Below are positions 1 to 7,733 of a stretch of DNA of 64,000 nucleotides, piece after piece (the first letter of the stretch is position 1; the number at the start of each line of letters is the position of its first letter). The position numbers were made by a program, and so were the translations under genes. The DNA comes from JASJAR01 sp039198225 (GTDB lineage Bacteria > Pseudomonadota > Alphaproteobacteria > Rhodobacterales > Rhodobacteraceae). The DNA is taken from positions 1 to 64,000 of the forward strand of contig JBCCTQ010000006.1 in NCBI GenBank assembly GCA_039198225.1. The letters are read 5' to 3'. The notes under the pieces were generated by a model. The model saw nothing but the letters and a program-made list of their open reading frames with translations. It ran no database searches and had not been told where the DNA came from.

Positions 1-1
1 C

Positions 2-775
2 TGCGGTTTCCTCGGGCTCCTCCACCTCGAAGTTATCCGCGACCGGATCGAGCGTGAATACGGGATCGAGCTGATCACCACAGCACCGAGCGTGATCTAC
101 CACATCTACATGAAGGATGGCTCCCAATTCGACCTTCACAACCCCGCCGACATGCCCGACCTCACCCATGTCGACCACCTCGAAGAGCCCCGCATAAAAG
201 CCACGATCCTTGTGCCCGACGACTATCTCGGCGACGTGTTGAAACTCTGCCAGGACCGGCGCGGTGAACAGATCGATCTTACCTATGCCGGCACCCGCGC
301 CATGGTGGTTTACGACCTGCCGCTGAACGAGGTCGTCTTCGATTTCTACGACCGGCTGAAATCGGTGACCAAAGGCTACGCGAGTTTCGACTACCAAATG
401 ACCGGCTACCGCGCCGACAATCTGGTGAAAATGTCGATCCTCGTGAATGACGAACCGGTCGATGCGCTCGCCATGATGGTCCACCGCGACCGGGCCGAAA
501 TTCGGGGCCGCGCCATGGTCGAAAAACTCAAAGACCTCATCCCGCGGCACATGTTCAAAATCCCAATCCAAGCCGCGATTGGCGGCAAGGTCATCGCGCG
601 GGAGACGTTATCTGCCTTGCGGAAGGACGTGACCGCGAAATGCTATGGCGGCGACGTGACCCGGAAGAAGAAGCTTTTGGAGAAGCAGAAGGCCGGGAAG
701 AAGAAGATGCGCCAGTTCGGGAAGGTGGATATACCTCAGGAGGCGTTTATTAGCGCATTAAAAATGGACAGCTAG
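2..775 (+). CDS. lepA: Elongation factor 4 (LepA), C-terminal part
   Basis: Translational GTPase that back-translocates or remodels stalled ribosomes. The gene is cut by the left edge. Frame 2 is open from base 2 and reads CGFLGLLHLEVIRDRIEREY, which is the start of the LepA domain IV region. The remaining 257 codons cover the later elongation-factor domains and the LepA-specific C-terminal domain. The basic tail GGDVTRKKKLLEKQKAGKKK near the end is the hallmark of LepA. The GTPase domain lies outside the window. An internal GTG at 92 is not the true start. The TAG stop (773-775) lies inside a perfect palindrome that probably terminates transcription. Confidence 0.97.
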   Translation, partial: CGFLGLLHLEVIRDRIEREYGIELITTAPSVIYHIYMKDGSQFDLHNPADMPDLTHVDHLEEPRIKATILVPDDYLGDVLKLCQDRRGEQIDLTYAGTRAMVVYDLPLNEVVFDFYDRLKSVTKGYASFDYQMTGYRADNLVKMSILVNDEPVDALAMMVHRDRAEIRGRAMVEKLKDLIPRHMFKIPIQAAIGGKVIARETLSALRKDVTAKCYGGDVTRKKKLLEKQKAGKKKMRQFGKVDIPQEAFISALKMDS

Positions 776-787
776 CTGTCCATTTTT
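760..787. terminator. Perfect 28-bp palindrome, bidirectional terminator
   Basis: The arms AAAAATGGACAGCT (760-773) and AGCTGTCCATTTTT (774-787) are exact reverse complements. The stem ends in a T run on either strand, so it could terminate lepA (rightward) and the membrane-protein gene at 873 (leftward). It overlaps the lepA stop codon. Confidence 0.75.
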
Positions 788-872
788 GGTGCGGGTGGGC
801 GAAAGCGATTTGCGAAGCAAAACGCGTGTCCACATCGTATGAGTTTCGCTTTGGTGCGTTGAAGATGGATGG

Positions 873-1451
873 CTATGCCCAAATCAATGAAACAAAAAAC
901 ATGACGGCAGCTAAGTAGGCGACCGACTTGTAAACGACTGCTAGCTTCGCAGACGAATGAAGTTTGCCTTCTCGAAATTCATCTTGTGTTTTCCTGTCAG
1001 TTTGAAGAATGCCTGCCATCACACCAAGTATCGTGCTGCCAAACGTTCCGTCGTTTAGATTCAACGGGCTTTCTTCACCAATTCGCTTTGTGAGCTTTAG
1101 GCCAGGAATTTCGTTTCCGGCGTCTTCAATATCAATTCCGTTTTTCACCGCGCCAATGAGAAGTCGGTGATACCAATGCAGGTCAATAAAATAAAAGATC
1201 ATTGAGATGAAAAATATACCGGCAAAAACCAATGCGGACGCATGAAAGGTCAGTTCTCCAAAAGTCAAATAGCGGCTAGCCTCGTCTGGTTGCCAAAGAA
1301 TAAGTCCTAGTACCGCAATTAGTGCTGTAACTGTGGAAACGTATAGGTTTCTAATCTTCATGCAGATTTCATTAAAGTGCTGTTGGACTTCTACAGTCTT
1401 CTTCCAGATCTCAATCATGTCTGTGATTGTATAATTTGAGTTGTCAGGCAT
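873..1451 (-). CDS. Small three-helix membrane protein of unknown function
   Basis: A 192-residue protein. It begins with a polar segment carrying WKKTVEVQQHFN and an IRN motif. Predicted helices lie at about 36-54, 67-92 and at the extreme C-terminus. The second helix runs into FIDLHWYHRLLIGAV, a polar/aromatic motif that looks conserved rather than random. The ATG lies within the end of the upstream HAD gene (8-base overlap, 1444-1451), so the two are translationally coupled. I do not recognise the family with certainty; it resembles small inner-membrane proteins usually annotated as hypothetical. The codon and base use is clearly more A+T-rich than in the flanking genes, which suggests acquisition by transfer. 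Confidence 0.75.
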   Translation of the reverse strand: MPDNSNYTITDMIEIWKKTVEVQQHFNEICMKIRNLYVSTVTALIAVLGLILWQPDEASRYLTFGELTFHASALVFAGIFFISMIFYFIDLHWYHRLLIGAVKNGIDIEDAGNEIPGLKLTKRIGEESPLNLNDGTFGSTILGVMAGILQTDRKTQDEFREGKLHSSAKLAVVYKSVAYLAAVMFFVSLIWA

Positions 1452-2313
1452 TGGTCCTAAACCTAAAATGCTTAAGCAACTCCGGAAACCCGCTCTCGAG
1501 AGTAACTTCTGGCGAAACGTCGGCTTGCTTTATTCGTTTCTCTCTCTCGACGTCTTCGTCAGTCCAGTGCGTAACGTCCCTAAGCAATTGGTATTCAGGT
1601 TTCTGTTGCGCTACTCCGTATTTGGCCCATGCATGGTCGACTCCGAGCGTCTTGGCCATAGCAACATCTTTGTGCAGGCTGTCTCCAACGTAGACAGCTT
1701 CGCATTTCCGTAAGCCCGATCGCATTATGATCTCTTCAAGGACATCGGCATCTGGTTTCAATGAGCCCTTAGGTGTATAGTTATGAATTGTTTTTTTGAG
1801 TTCGTAGGCGTCGCTTGGGTAACGTCTAAGGGTCTCTATGTCCATTCCGATTGGGATGTCATGGTCCTTTGGCGAAAACAGGATATCGATAACTCCGTCT
1901 AATTCGAGTCGTTGAATTCTAAATCTCGTGTAGAATGCCATAGACTCCGTATAACCAAAAATCAGCGCGCCACTACCTTTAATCTGTACAAGAGAATCCA
2001 TTACGCCATAGAAGAGCTTTAGAGCCTCTTTCCGTGTGCTCCGATAAGAACGGATTGCGTCTTCAAAGACATCCACTGGATCGCGACCATTACAATACTC
2101 AACGAGGCTCGGCACTTCCTCTAAGAGGAATGCATATTCGGAGGTCCCGTGCCTTTGGTGAACTCTTCTAATTTCGGGAATGAGTTTATCACGATCAATG
2201 CCAGTGGTTGCCACAACACTATCAAGCATCGCTGAAAATGATCGGTACCAAATGTCCACCCAGTCAAACAGCGTATTATCTAGGTCTGTGATTAAGATGC
2301 TCTTTTCGGACAT
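1444..2313 (-). CDS. HAD-superfamily hydrolase
   Basis: A 289-residue haloacid-dehalogenase-fold phosphohydrolase, probably cytoplasmic. The nucleophile motif DLDNTLFDW places Asp10 and Asp12 at the N-terminus. Thr122 in FGYTES is a candidate motif II, Lys186 in SLKPD a motif III, and YVGDSLHKDVAMAK (Asp211 and Asp216) is motif IV. The segment between motifs I and II is a large helical C1-type cap that should set substrate choice. The ATG at 2313 is preferred over a TTG five codons upstream because AAGAG sits just before it. It overlaps the downstream membrane-protein gene by 8 bases. The substrate is unknown. Hand counting of bases 1741-1800 gives 38% G+C, against 62% for bases 541-600 in lepA. 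Confidence 0.85.
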   Translation of the reverse strand: MSEKSILITDLDNTLFDWVDIWYRSFSAMLDSVVATTGIDRDKLIPEIRRVHQRHGTSEYAFLLEEVPSLVEYCNGRDPVDVFEDAIRSYRSTRKEALKLFYGVMDSLVQIKGSGALIFGYTESMAFYTRFRIQRLELDGVIDILFSPKDHDIPIGMDIETLRRYPSDAYELKKTIHNYTPKGSLKPDADVLEEIIMRSGLRKCEAVYVGDSLHKDVAMAKTLGVDHAWAKYGVAQQKPEYQLLRDVTHWTDEDVEREKRIKQADVSPEVTLESGFPELLKHFRFRTNA

Positions 2314-2459
2314 ATACTGCTCTTGCAATTGGGCGTTCTTAGTTCGTTCTTGCAGAGAGGCTTACAGAAAATGGACCGCCAAGCAAGTCGTAGCGCAGAT
2401 TTCACCCCGCTATCCCCCACCGGCCCAGGCGGGATGAATCCCACCCCAAACCCCACCGC

Positions 2460-2795
2460 CTACCGAAACCGCTCCGCCTTCACTGCCATCGCATCCGCCC
2501 GCGCCACGATCTGCTCACCCACCCGCTCCATCGACGCTTTCACCCCCGCTGCAATCTCTTCGAGATCCCTGATCGCCTCGTGCTCCTCCGCCGTCAGCCC
2601 CGCCGTCTCGGCCAGCAAAAGCACCGCATCGCAGAGCTTGCCGAGTTGTTTGCCCGGGCTCGCGACGTTGCAATAAACGTCGTCTTCGACCTCGGGGATG
2701 CCGACATACCGCCACGAGACCACCGGCGCGATGTCTTGGACCACATCGCCTGAGAGGGGATATTCGATGGTCGGGGAGAAGATGAAGGGAAACAT
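2460..2795 (-). CDS. Conserved hypothetical protein
   Basis: A 111-residue protein starting MFPFIFSPTIEYPLSGDVVQ. The ATG at 2795 is preferred over upstream in-frame starts because AAGGAG precedes it by about eight bases. No signal peptide or membrane helix is apparent. The second half is a helical acidic region (AEEHEAIRDLEEIAAGVKAS) that could form a coiled coil or bundle. I do not recognise a domain. It is monocistronic, between the A+T-rich insert and a small membrane-protein gene on the other strand. Confidence 0.7.
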   Translation of the reverse strand: MFPFIFSPTIEYPLSGDVVQDIAPVVSWRYVGIPEVEDDVYCNVASPGKQLGKLCDAVLLLAETAGLTAEEHEAIRDLEEIAAGVKASMERVGEQIVARADAMAVKAERFR

Positions 2796-2936
2796 ATGCG
2801 TGCTCCTTAAAATGAAGTCCGGAACGTCGCTGCGCCGCAGCATCAAGTCAAGAAGTCGCAAGACGCGGTGCTTCACTGCAGCCCGTTCCGCGGGCTGAGC
2901 GCCCCTCTCCCGCCACAAATGGGTTAAACTCTCGCC

Positions 2937-3206
2937 ATGGCACTGGGTTATCCAATCGGTAAGCGAGTAAATTGGTACCCAGTGATGAACGTAGTCAAAT
3001 CCCTGCGCCGTGGCGCGACCCTCATGATCCTCTTTGGAATTCTGGCTCTCGGCTCCGGCCTTTTGTCATCCTTTGGCACCGAAGCCATCGCGATGGGGCA
3101 GGGCGCTGGTCAAGTCCAACTTGGAGTGACGCTGGCCCTTGCCGGGTTGACGCTCATCGTCCTCACCGACCTCTTCCGCTTCGGTGGCAAGGCCAGCCAG
3201 GCCTAA
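2937..3206 (+). CDS. Small two-helix membrane protein
   Basis: An 89-residue hypothetical protein with two hydrophobic stretches (about residues 29-45 and 62-78) separated by a short small-residue loop. The start is uncertain: the ATG at 2937 gives the longest form, and MNVVKSLRRG at 2985 is an alternative that would put the positively charged segment directly before the first helix. Neither has a strong ribosome binding site. Function unknown. Confidence 0.6.
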   Translation: MALGYPIGKRVNWYPVMNVVKSLRRGATLMILFGILALGSGLLSSFGTEAIAMGQGAGQVQLGVTLALAGLTLIVLTDLFRFGGKASQA

Positions 3207-3283
3207 CGCTACGCGCGGGCAGGGCATAGGGCCGGTTTGCCGCTCAAACGCCACGTGCGGCGCGTAAGTCCAATGCAGCCGGA

Positions 3284-3592
3284 CTAGCCACCAATATCGA
3301 CCACCGTGATCCCGTCGACGCCGCCTTCACAGGCCGCGACGAGGCGCGATCCGGCGACCTTGTGTTTGGGGTGAACGAGGTATGCGTCGCGGGCCATTGC
3401 GGTGTCAAATTCAATGACAAAGCCGTGGCCGTGGCCCCGCCCGAGCGCTTCGGGCGAGGTGTTTTCTCCGAAGGTCGCCCGACCCATCCCCGGGATCACG
3501 TCCCGAAGACGGTCGAGCTCTTGCCAGATCGCTGCGATTTCGCTCGAGGACACGTCCTCGCGAAACCGACAAAGCACAATGTGCTGAATCAT
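3284..3592 (-). CDS. Dabb-family (stress-responsive A/B barrel) protein
   Basis: A 102-residue protein of the dimeric alpha/beta barrel type. It starts with the typical MIQHIVLCRFREDVS strand and contains the HGHGFVIEFDT segment and the terminal HPKHKVAGSRLVA region of this family. Members form ferredoxin-like dimers; some bind small aromatic or polyketide ligands, but most bacterial members have no assigned reaction. It is followed downstream by nothing obvious on the same strand and preceded by a tiny lipoprotein-like gene. Family call confident, role unknown. Confidence 0.85.
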   Translation of the reverse strand: MIQHIVLCRFREDVSSSEIAAIWQELDRLRDVIPGMGRATFGENTSPEALGRGHGHGFVIEFDTAMARDAYLVHPKHKVAGSRLVAACEGGVDGITVVDIGG

Positions 3593-3601
3593 GGGCGGGG
3601 C

Positions 3602-3742
3602 TTAGAACAGCCCGTCGCCGCCCCGTTCTTCCTCGACAATCTCATCGGCCACCACCGCCGCACCGCCGCCCACAAGGAGCGCGCAGCCTGACTGGGCGAA
3701 AAGGGCAGCAAGAAGGAGGAGGGTGAGGGGCATACGGGCCAT
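3602..3742 (-). CDS. Tiny secreted or lipoprotein-like protein (46 aa)
   Basis: A short gene below usual ORF cut-offs. It reads MARMPLTLLLLAALFAQSGC, then a Gly/Ala/Val stretch and an acidic tail ending ERGGDGLF. The hydrophobic N-terminus followed by SGC resembles a lipoprotein signal, although residue -3 relative to Cys20 is Gln rather than the usual Leu/Val/Ile. AAAGGA lies six bases before the ATG, a good ribosome binding site, which supports a real gene. It lies 9 bases upstream of the Dabb gene on the same strand and probably forms an operon with it. Function unknown. Confidence 0.6.
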   Translation of the reverse strand: MARMPLTLLLLAALFAQSGCALLVGGGAAVVADEIVEEERGGDGLF

Positions 3743-4041
3743 GGTGTGTCCTTTCATTAACGGGGTCAGCCTAGCAGATGCCGCCCCGGCGCCAAGGTCC
3801 GTTCTCGCGGGGGTGGCGCATGCTGCTGGCGCCGAAAGTCCATGCTGCGGGGTGCTGATTCCCGTCGCCGCGCCGCCGCATTCGTCATTTTGGTGAAAAT
3901 TCGGTTACTGGCCGTAGCCCAAAGTTATACCGGCCGAAGACCTTCTGCATGCAATGGAATTCCGAGTTACCCACAGGAAATTTCACATTGTTAACAGGGT
4001 GTTATCCCCAAGAAATGTAGGCCTTAGATGCGAAAAGTCTT

Positions 4042-4060
4042 GTGCCCCAAGGCACTTTTT
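4042..4060 (+). terminator. Short hairpin with T run
   Basis: GTGCC (4042-4046), loop CCAA and GGCAC (4051-4055) are followed directly by TTTTT (4056-4060). It has the form of a weak intrinsic terminator on the + strand. No protein gene precedes it, so it would fit the 3' end of an unannotated small RNA. Confidence 0.4.
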
Positions 4061-4180
4061 GTGAGTTTCTTTCTACCGACACGGTTCATTGAAGCGGGTC
4101 GGGCGCCAAGGCCCCTAGGGCCCGGCGCGGAAGGGAAGGCTTCGGTCGGAACGGACGCAAAGGGTCGTGGGTCGCAAAGC

Positions 4181-4281
4181 AAAGGGTCGCGAGACTTGGA
4201 GCATTGCGGAACGCGGGTCAATGGTGGGCACCGGGGCTGGCAACATCCCGAGTGTCGCCGGAAAGGGTCGCAAGACTTGGA
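4181..4281. repeat. 20-base direct repeat, two copies
   Basis: Copies at 4181-4200 and 4262-4281 share 19 of 20 bases (AAAGGGTCGCRAGACTTGGA, R = g then a). A third partial copy, GCAAAGGGTCG, lies near 4157. The spacing of 81 bases does not match a tandem repeat. Confidence 0.55.
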
Positions 4282-4348
4282 CCGGCCGCGGTGGTCCGCG
4301 AGGGTTATCGTATCTGGATGAGGGATCCTTCGGGGTGTCTGGTTCAGG

Positions 4349-4412
4349 AAGGCGACAGGAGTGTCCCCCAGGGATGCATGCGAAGACCGCGTCTGAGCAC
4401 CTGTCGCCTTTT
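4349..4412 (+). ncRNA. Candidate structured RNA or long-stem terminator
   Basis: AAGGCGACAGG (4349-4359) pairs perfectly over 11 bases with CCTGTCGCCTT (4400-4410), followed by TT. The 40-base interior can itself fold (AGAC-CGC-GTCT is an inner stem). On the + strand it resembles the 3' terminal stem of a small RNA whose 5' part would lie to the left. No family is recognised; it is not RNase P RNA, tmRNA or SRP RNA by their signature motifs. Confidence 0.4.
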
Positions 4413-4631
4413 CCTATTCTATCGCTCGAAAATGGAAACGGGGCCCTGCCCGCAGCAAAGCCCCGCTCTCAGCGTCCGCTGATGCATGTGCCGCGTCTGC
4501 ACCTGTGCATTCCGCATAGCGCCTTTGAGCGCAAAGATCAACCACATCTGGAAGGTCTTTCGTTAATAACCTCTAAATCTCCAAGGTACCCCCACATTTG
4601 GTCTAGATGCGCATTCCACCCGCCCGGTGGG

Positions 4632-5384
4632 CTAGCTTTCTGAGGAACGCTCGAAAAACCCGTGAACCGCCGCCAGAAAGGCCTCTGGCTTGTCCGCATG
4701 CAGCCAATGGCCCGCCCCTTCGATCCGGTGAAATTCCGCGTTTGGGAAATGGGCCTCGATCGCTGGGCTATATGTGTCGTGCACGTAGTCACTCTCGGAC
4801 CCAGACAAGAATAGCGCCGGTCCCGCAAAGTGTGGGCCGTCCCAGTCCCAGCCAAGAATATCACCCATGTCGCGTTCCAAAACGTCGAGATTGAGTTGCC
4901 AACGCTTCGCGCCGAGATCGAGGGATTGAAGAAGGAAGGCCCGAACCATCGGTTCCGGCACCGCAGCGGCCAATTGTGCATCCGCATCGCCTCGGGTTGT
5001 CACCGCCGCCAGATCGACCCCCTGCATCGCGTAAATATATTGGCGTTGGTCGTGGTCATAGGTCACAGGCGCCATATCGGCGACGAGGAGCCGCGCCACG
5101 GCGCCCGGATGTTCGAGGGCGAGCCGCATGGCCACTTTACCGCCCATCGAATGGCCGATCACGTCGGCATCGCCCGCAAATGGCAAAAGATCTGCGGCCA
5201 TGTCGGCATAGGTGTGGCGTTCAAACCAGGGGCTTTTCCCATGGTTTCTCAGATCGGCCACCCGGATCTCCCGGTCGGCTGCCAGGCGCTTGGCCAAGGC
5301 GCGCCAGTTCCGTGACGAGCCGAAAAGTCCATGGAGGATCAGGAGCGGTCGGCCACCGCTCCCGTAGGTCTCGACATGGAGCAC
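4632..5384 (-). CDS. Alpha/beta-fold hydrolase (YbfF-like esterase)
   Basis: A 250-residue cytoplasmic serine hydrolase. The HGLFGSS segment (residues 18-24) is the oxyanion-hole loop, GHSMGGK puts the nucleophile Ser79 on the elbow, and GAGHWLHADKP supplies the catalytic His226. A catalytic acid is expected near the middle; it is followed by a cap region. The RNHGKSPW segment after strand 4 is typical of the YbfF/acyl-CoA esterase-like subgroup, so the likely activity is on short acyl esters or thioesters. It ends immediately before glyA starts its coding end (1 base apart, both leftward), so it is probably cotranscribed with glyA. Confidence 0.85.
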   Translation of the reverse strand: MLHVETYGSGGRPLLILHGLFGSSRNWRALAKRLAADREIRVADLRNHGKSPWFERHTYADMAADLLPFAGDADVIGHSMGGKVAMRLALEHPGAVARLLVADMAPVTYDHDQRQYIYAMQGVDLAAVTTRGDADAQLAAAVPEPMVRAFLLQSLDLGAKRWQLNLDVLERDMGDILGWDWDGPHFAGPALFLSGSESDYVHDTYSPAIEAHFPNAEFHRIEGAGHWLHADKPEAFLAAVHGFFERSSES

Positions 5385-5385
5385 A

Positions 5386-6681
5386 TCAGAGCTCGGGATA
5401 GACCGGGAAGCGCTGGCAGAGTTCGACGACTTCGTCGCGCACCTTGGCCTCTACGGCTGCGTTCCCGTCTTCGCCATTGGCCGCCAGCCCATCGACCACT
5501 TCGGAAATCCACGCTGCGACCTGACGGAATTCGGGCTCGGCAAAGCCCCGCGTCGTGCCCGCTGGAGAGCCAAGACGGACGCCAGACGTCACCATTGGCT
5601 TTTCCGTGTCAAACGGGATCCCGTTTTTGTTGACCGTAATATGGGCCCGACCGAGTGCCTTTTCGGTGGCGTTGCCTTTCACCCCTTTGGGTCGGAGATC
5701 GACCAGCAAAAGGTGGCTGTCTGTCCCGCCAGTGACCAAGGCAAAGCCGGCCTCTTCCAGGCCCTCGCCCATGGCTTTGGCATTGGCGATGACCTGGCGT
5801 TGATAGGCCACAAATTCAGGCCGAAGCGCCTCGCCAAACGCCACCGCTTTGGCAGCGATCACATGCATCAGGGGCCCACCCTGGATGCCCGGGAAGATCG
5901 CTGAGTTAAACTTCTTCGAAAGCGCCTCGTCATCGGTGAGGATCAGCCCGCCCCGCGGGCCCCGGAGCGTTTTGTGGGTCGTGGTCGTGGCCACATGGGC
6001 GTGGGGGAAGGGCGAGGGATAAAGCCCCGCCGCCACTAGCCCCGCAAAATGGGCCATATCCACCAAAAGATAGGCGCCGACGCCGTCGGCAATCTCGCGG
6101 AACTTCGCAAAATCGAGGATGCGCGGGATCGCTGAGCCCCCGGCAATGATCATCTGCGGCTTATGCTCTTTGGCGAGTGCTGCGATTTGGTCGTAATCGG
6201 GCAGAAGATCGTCTTCACGCACCCCGTATTGCACCGCGTTAAACCACTTCCCCGACTGGTTCGGCCGGGCTCCGTGGGTCAAATGGCCGCCCGCATCGAG
6301 GCTCATCCCGAGGATGGTGTCGCCCGGTTGGAGAAGCGCGGTGAAAACGCCCTGGTTGGCCTGGCTCCCGGAATTCGGTTGCACGTTGGCATAGCCGCAG
6401 CCGAAGAGCTGTGTAACCCGCTCGATGGCCAGGTTCTCGGCGATGTCCACGTATTGGCAGCCGCCGTAATACCGCCGGCCCGGATAGCCTTCGGCGTATT
6501 TGTTGGTCATCACCGAGCCCTGGGCCTCCATCACCGCGCGCGAGGCGATGTTTTCCGAGGCGATCAGCTCTATCTCGTCCCGCTGGCGGCCAAGCTCCTG
6601 GCCCATGGCCGCGGCGATTTCGGGGTCGCGCTGGGCGAGGCTTTCGCCGAAGAAACCGGCGTCTCGGTGGGGCGCGTTCAT
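5386..6681 (-). CDS. glyA: Serine hydroxymethyltransferase
   Basis: PLP enzyme that converts serine plus tetrahydrofolate to glycine plus 5,10-methylene-THF, the main entry of one-carbon units. The 431-residue protein matches the family length. IELIASENIAS (residues 37-47), GYPGRRYYGG and the PLP lysine motif ATTTTHKTLRGPRGG (Lys237) are all present, with the C-terminal GVRLGSPAGTTRG region. The ATG at 6681 is chosen over longer in-frame extensions because it gives the family N-terminus (MNAPHRDAGFFGESL) and has GGAAGG before it. It is divergent from nadK, 154 bases away, and functionally linked to fhs and folD elsewhere in the window. Confidence 0.97.
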   Translation of the reverse strand: MNAPHRDAGFFGESLAQRDPEIAAAMGQELGRQRDEIELIASENIASRAVMEAQGSVMTNKYAEGYPGRRYYGGCQYVDIAENLAIERVTQLFGCGYANVQPNSGSQANQGVFTALLQPGDTILGMSLDAGGHLTHGARPNQSGKWFNAVQYGVREDDLLPDYDQIAALAKEHKPQMIIAGGSAIPRILDFAKFREIADGVGAYLLVDMAHFAGLVAAGLYPSPFPHAHVATTTTHKTLRGPRGGLILTDDEALSKKFNSAIFPGIQGGPLMHVIAAKAVAFGEALRPEFVAYQRQVIANAKAMGEGLEEAGFALVTGGTDSHLLLVDLRPKGVKGNATEKALGRAHITVNKNGIPFDTEKPMVTSGVRLGSPAGTTRGFAEPEFRQVAAWISEVVDGLAANGEDGNAAVEAKVRDEVVELCQRFPVYPEL

Positions 6682-6835
6682 GGGCTTCACCTTCCAATGG
6701 TTGCGGTCGCGCGATGAAATAGCCCATGGGGGCGGCCTTGCCCAGGGCAGGGGGCGCGGCATGGCGCCTTGCCAAGGTGAGCCCGACCGGTCATCTCTCT
6801 CGGATGCCCCCAGGGGCGGAAGAGGGGAGGGGCCC

Positions 6836-7600
6836 GTGGCCGCGCCGAAAATTGCGTTTCGCGCCAGTGAGACCGCTGTCGCATTGGAGGCCTTGGCCGC
6901 CCTCACCGAGCGATACGGCAATGCCGTGCCTGGCGAGGCCAACGTGCTCGTGGCCCTCGGGGGCGATGGATTTATGCTCGAAACGTTGTCGGATCGAGGG
7001 CTCGGCGACCTCCCGGTTTACGGCATGAATTGCGGGACCGTGGGTTTCTTGATGAACGAGTTTGAGCCGACGGGCCTGCGCGAACGCCTGGCTTCGGCCG
7101 AGGTAGCCGTGATCAATCCGCTCCGCATGCGTGCAGGAGACGGCGACGGGGCCGAACGCGAGGCCCTGGCGATCAACGAGGTCTCGCTTCTCAGGGCTGG
7201 TCCCCAGGCGGCCCGGCTGAAAATCTCGGTCGACGGCAAGACCCGGCTCGACGAATTGGTCTGCGACGGCGCCCTGGTGGCCACGCCCGCCGGGTCAACC
7301 GCCTATAATTACTCCGCCCACGGTCCGATCTTGCCAATCGGTGCCGATGTCCTGGCTCTTACGGCCATGGCGGCGTTCCGACCGCGGCGCTGGAGGGGGG
7401 CGCTTTTGCCCAAAGCCGCCAAAGTCCGCTTCGACGTGTTGGAGCCAGAGAAGCGCCCGGTCCGTGCCGATGCTGACAGTCAATCCATGGCCGATGTGCG
7501 CTGGGTCGAAGTCGAAAGCGAGCCGCAGATCCAGCACCGGCTGATGTTTGACCCGGGCCACGGTCTCGAAGAGCGGCTGATCCGCGAACAATTCACCTGA
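6836..7600 (+). CDS. nadK: NAD kinase
   Basis: Phosphorylates NAD to NADP using ATP or polyphosphate. The 254-residue protein has the catalytic GGDGFML motif (Gly42-Asp44), the CGTVGFLMN segment, the conserved INEVSLLR, and the DGALVATPAGSTAYNYSAHGPI substrate loop in which the SxHGP part is typical. The GTG at 6836 is chosen because GGGGAGGGG precedes it and the product then starts with the AAPKIAFRAS strand expected of alphaproteobacterial homologues. Longer readings into the glyA leader are artefacts. Divergent from glyA. Confidence 0.95.
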   Translation: MAAPKIAFRASETAVALEALAALTERYGNAVPGEANVLVALGGDGFMLETLSDRGLGDLPVYGMNCGTVGFLMNEFEPTGLRERLASAEVAVINPLRMRAGDGDGAEREALAINEVSLLRAGPQAARLKISVDGKTRLDELVCDGALVATPAGSTAYNYSAHGPILPIGADVLALTAMAAFRPRRWRGALLPKAAKVRFDVLEPEKRPVRADADSQSMADVRWVEVESEPQIQHRLMFDPGHGLEERLIREQFT

Positions 7601-7733
7601 CCAGGCTCTAGCGCGAATCCGCGATCCCGAGTGGTCGGTGTGTGCTCCGGCACCTCACCGAAAGCGCAACCCAGACACTGCCCGTGTCCGGCCAATCCCG
7701 TCATCTCTTCAAAAATACGCAAATCCCGCCGGT

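Larger units (their letters stand above)
3743..4631. other. 889-base region without a convincing gene
   Basis: The open frames here have no ribosome binding sites or recognisable protein features. What can be seen: two near-matches to the DnaA box (TTACCCACA at 3967-3975 and TTATCCCCA at 4002-4010), a short hairpin with a T run (4042-4060), a 20-base near-exact direct repeat, and a strong stem with a 40-base interior ending in TTTT (4349-4412). Such a long gene-free stretch in an otherwise compact window suggests one or more structured RNAs or a regulatory region. Confidence 0.5.

Noticed and set aside
3961..4010. Two near DnaA boxes suggesting a replication origin
   Set aside because: Only two imperfect boxes, no A+T-rich unwinding element, and none of the genes normally beside an alphaproteobacterial origin or plasmid repABC.
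4024..4643. Several overlapping open frames in the gene-free region
   Set aside because: No ribosome binding sites, low-complexity or Arg/Pro/Gly-rich products, and frames cross the repeats and hairpins.
6682..6942. 87-residue N-terminal extension of GlyA
   Set aside because: Not present in the family, Arg/Pro-rich, and overlaps the nadK start; a good ribosome binding site precedes the shorter start.
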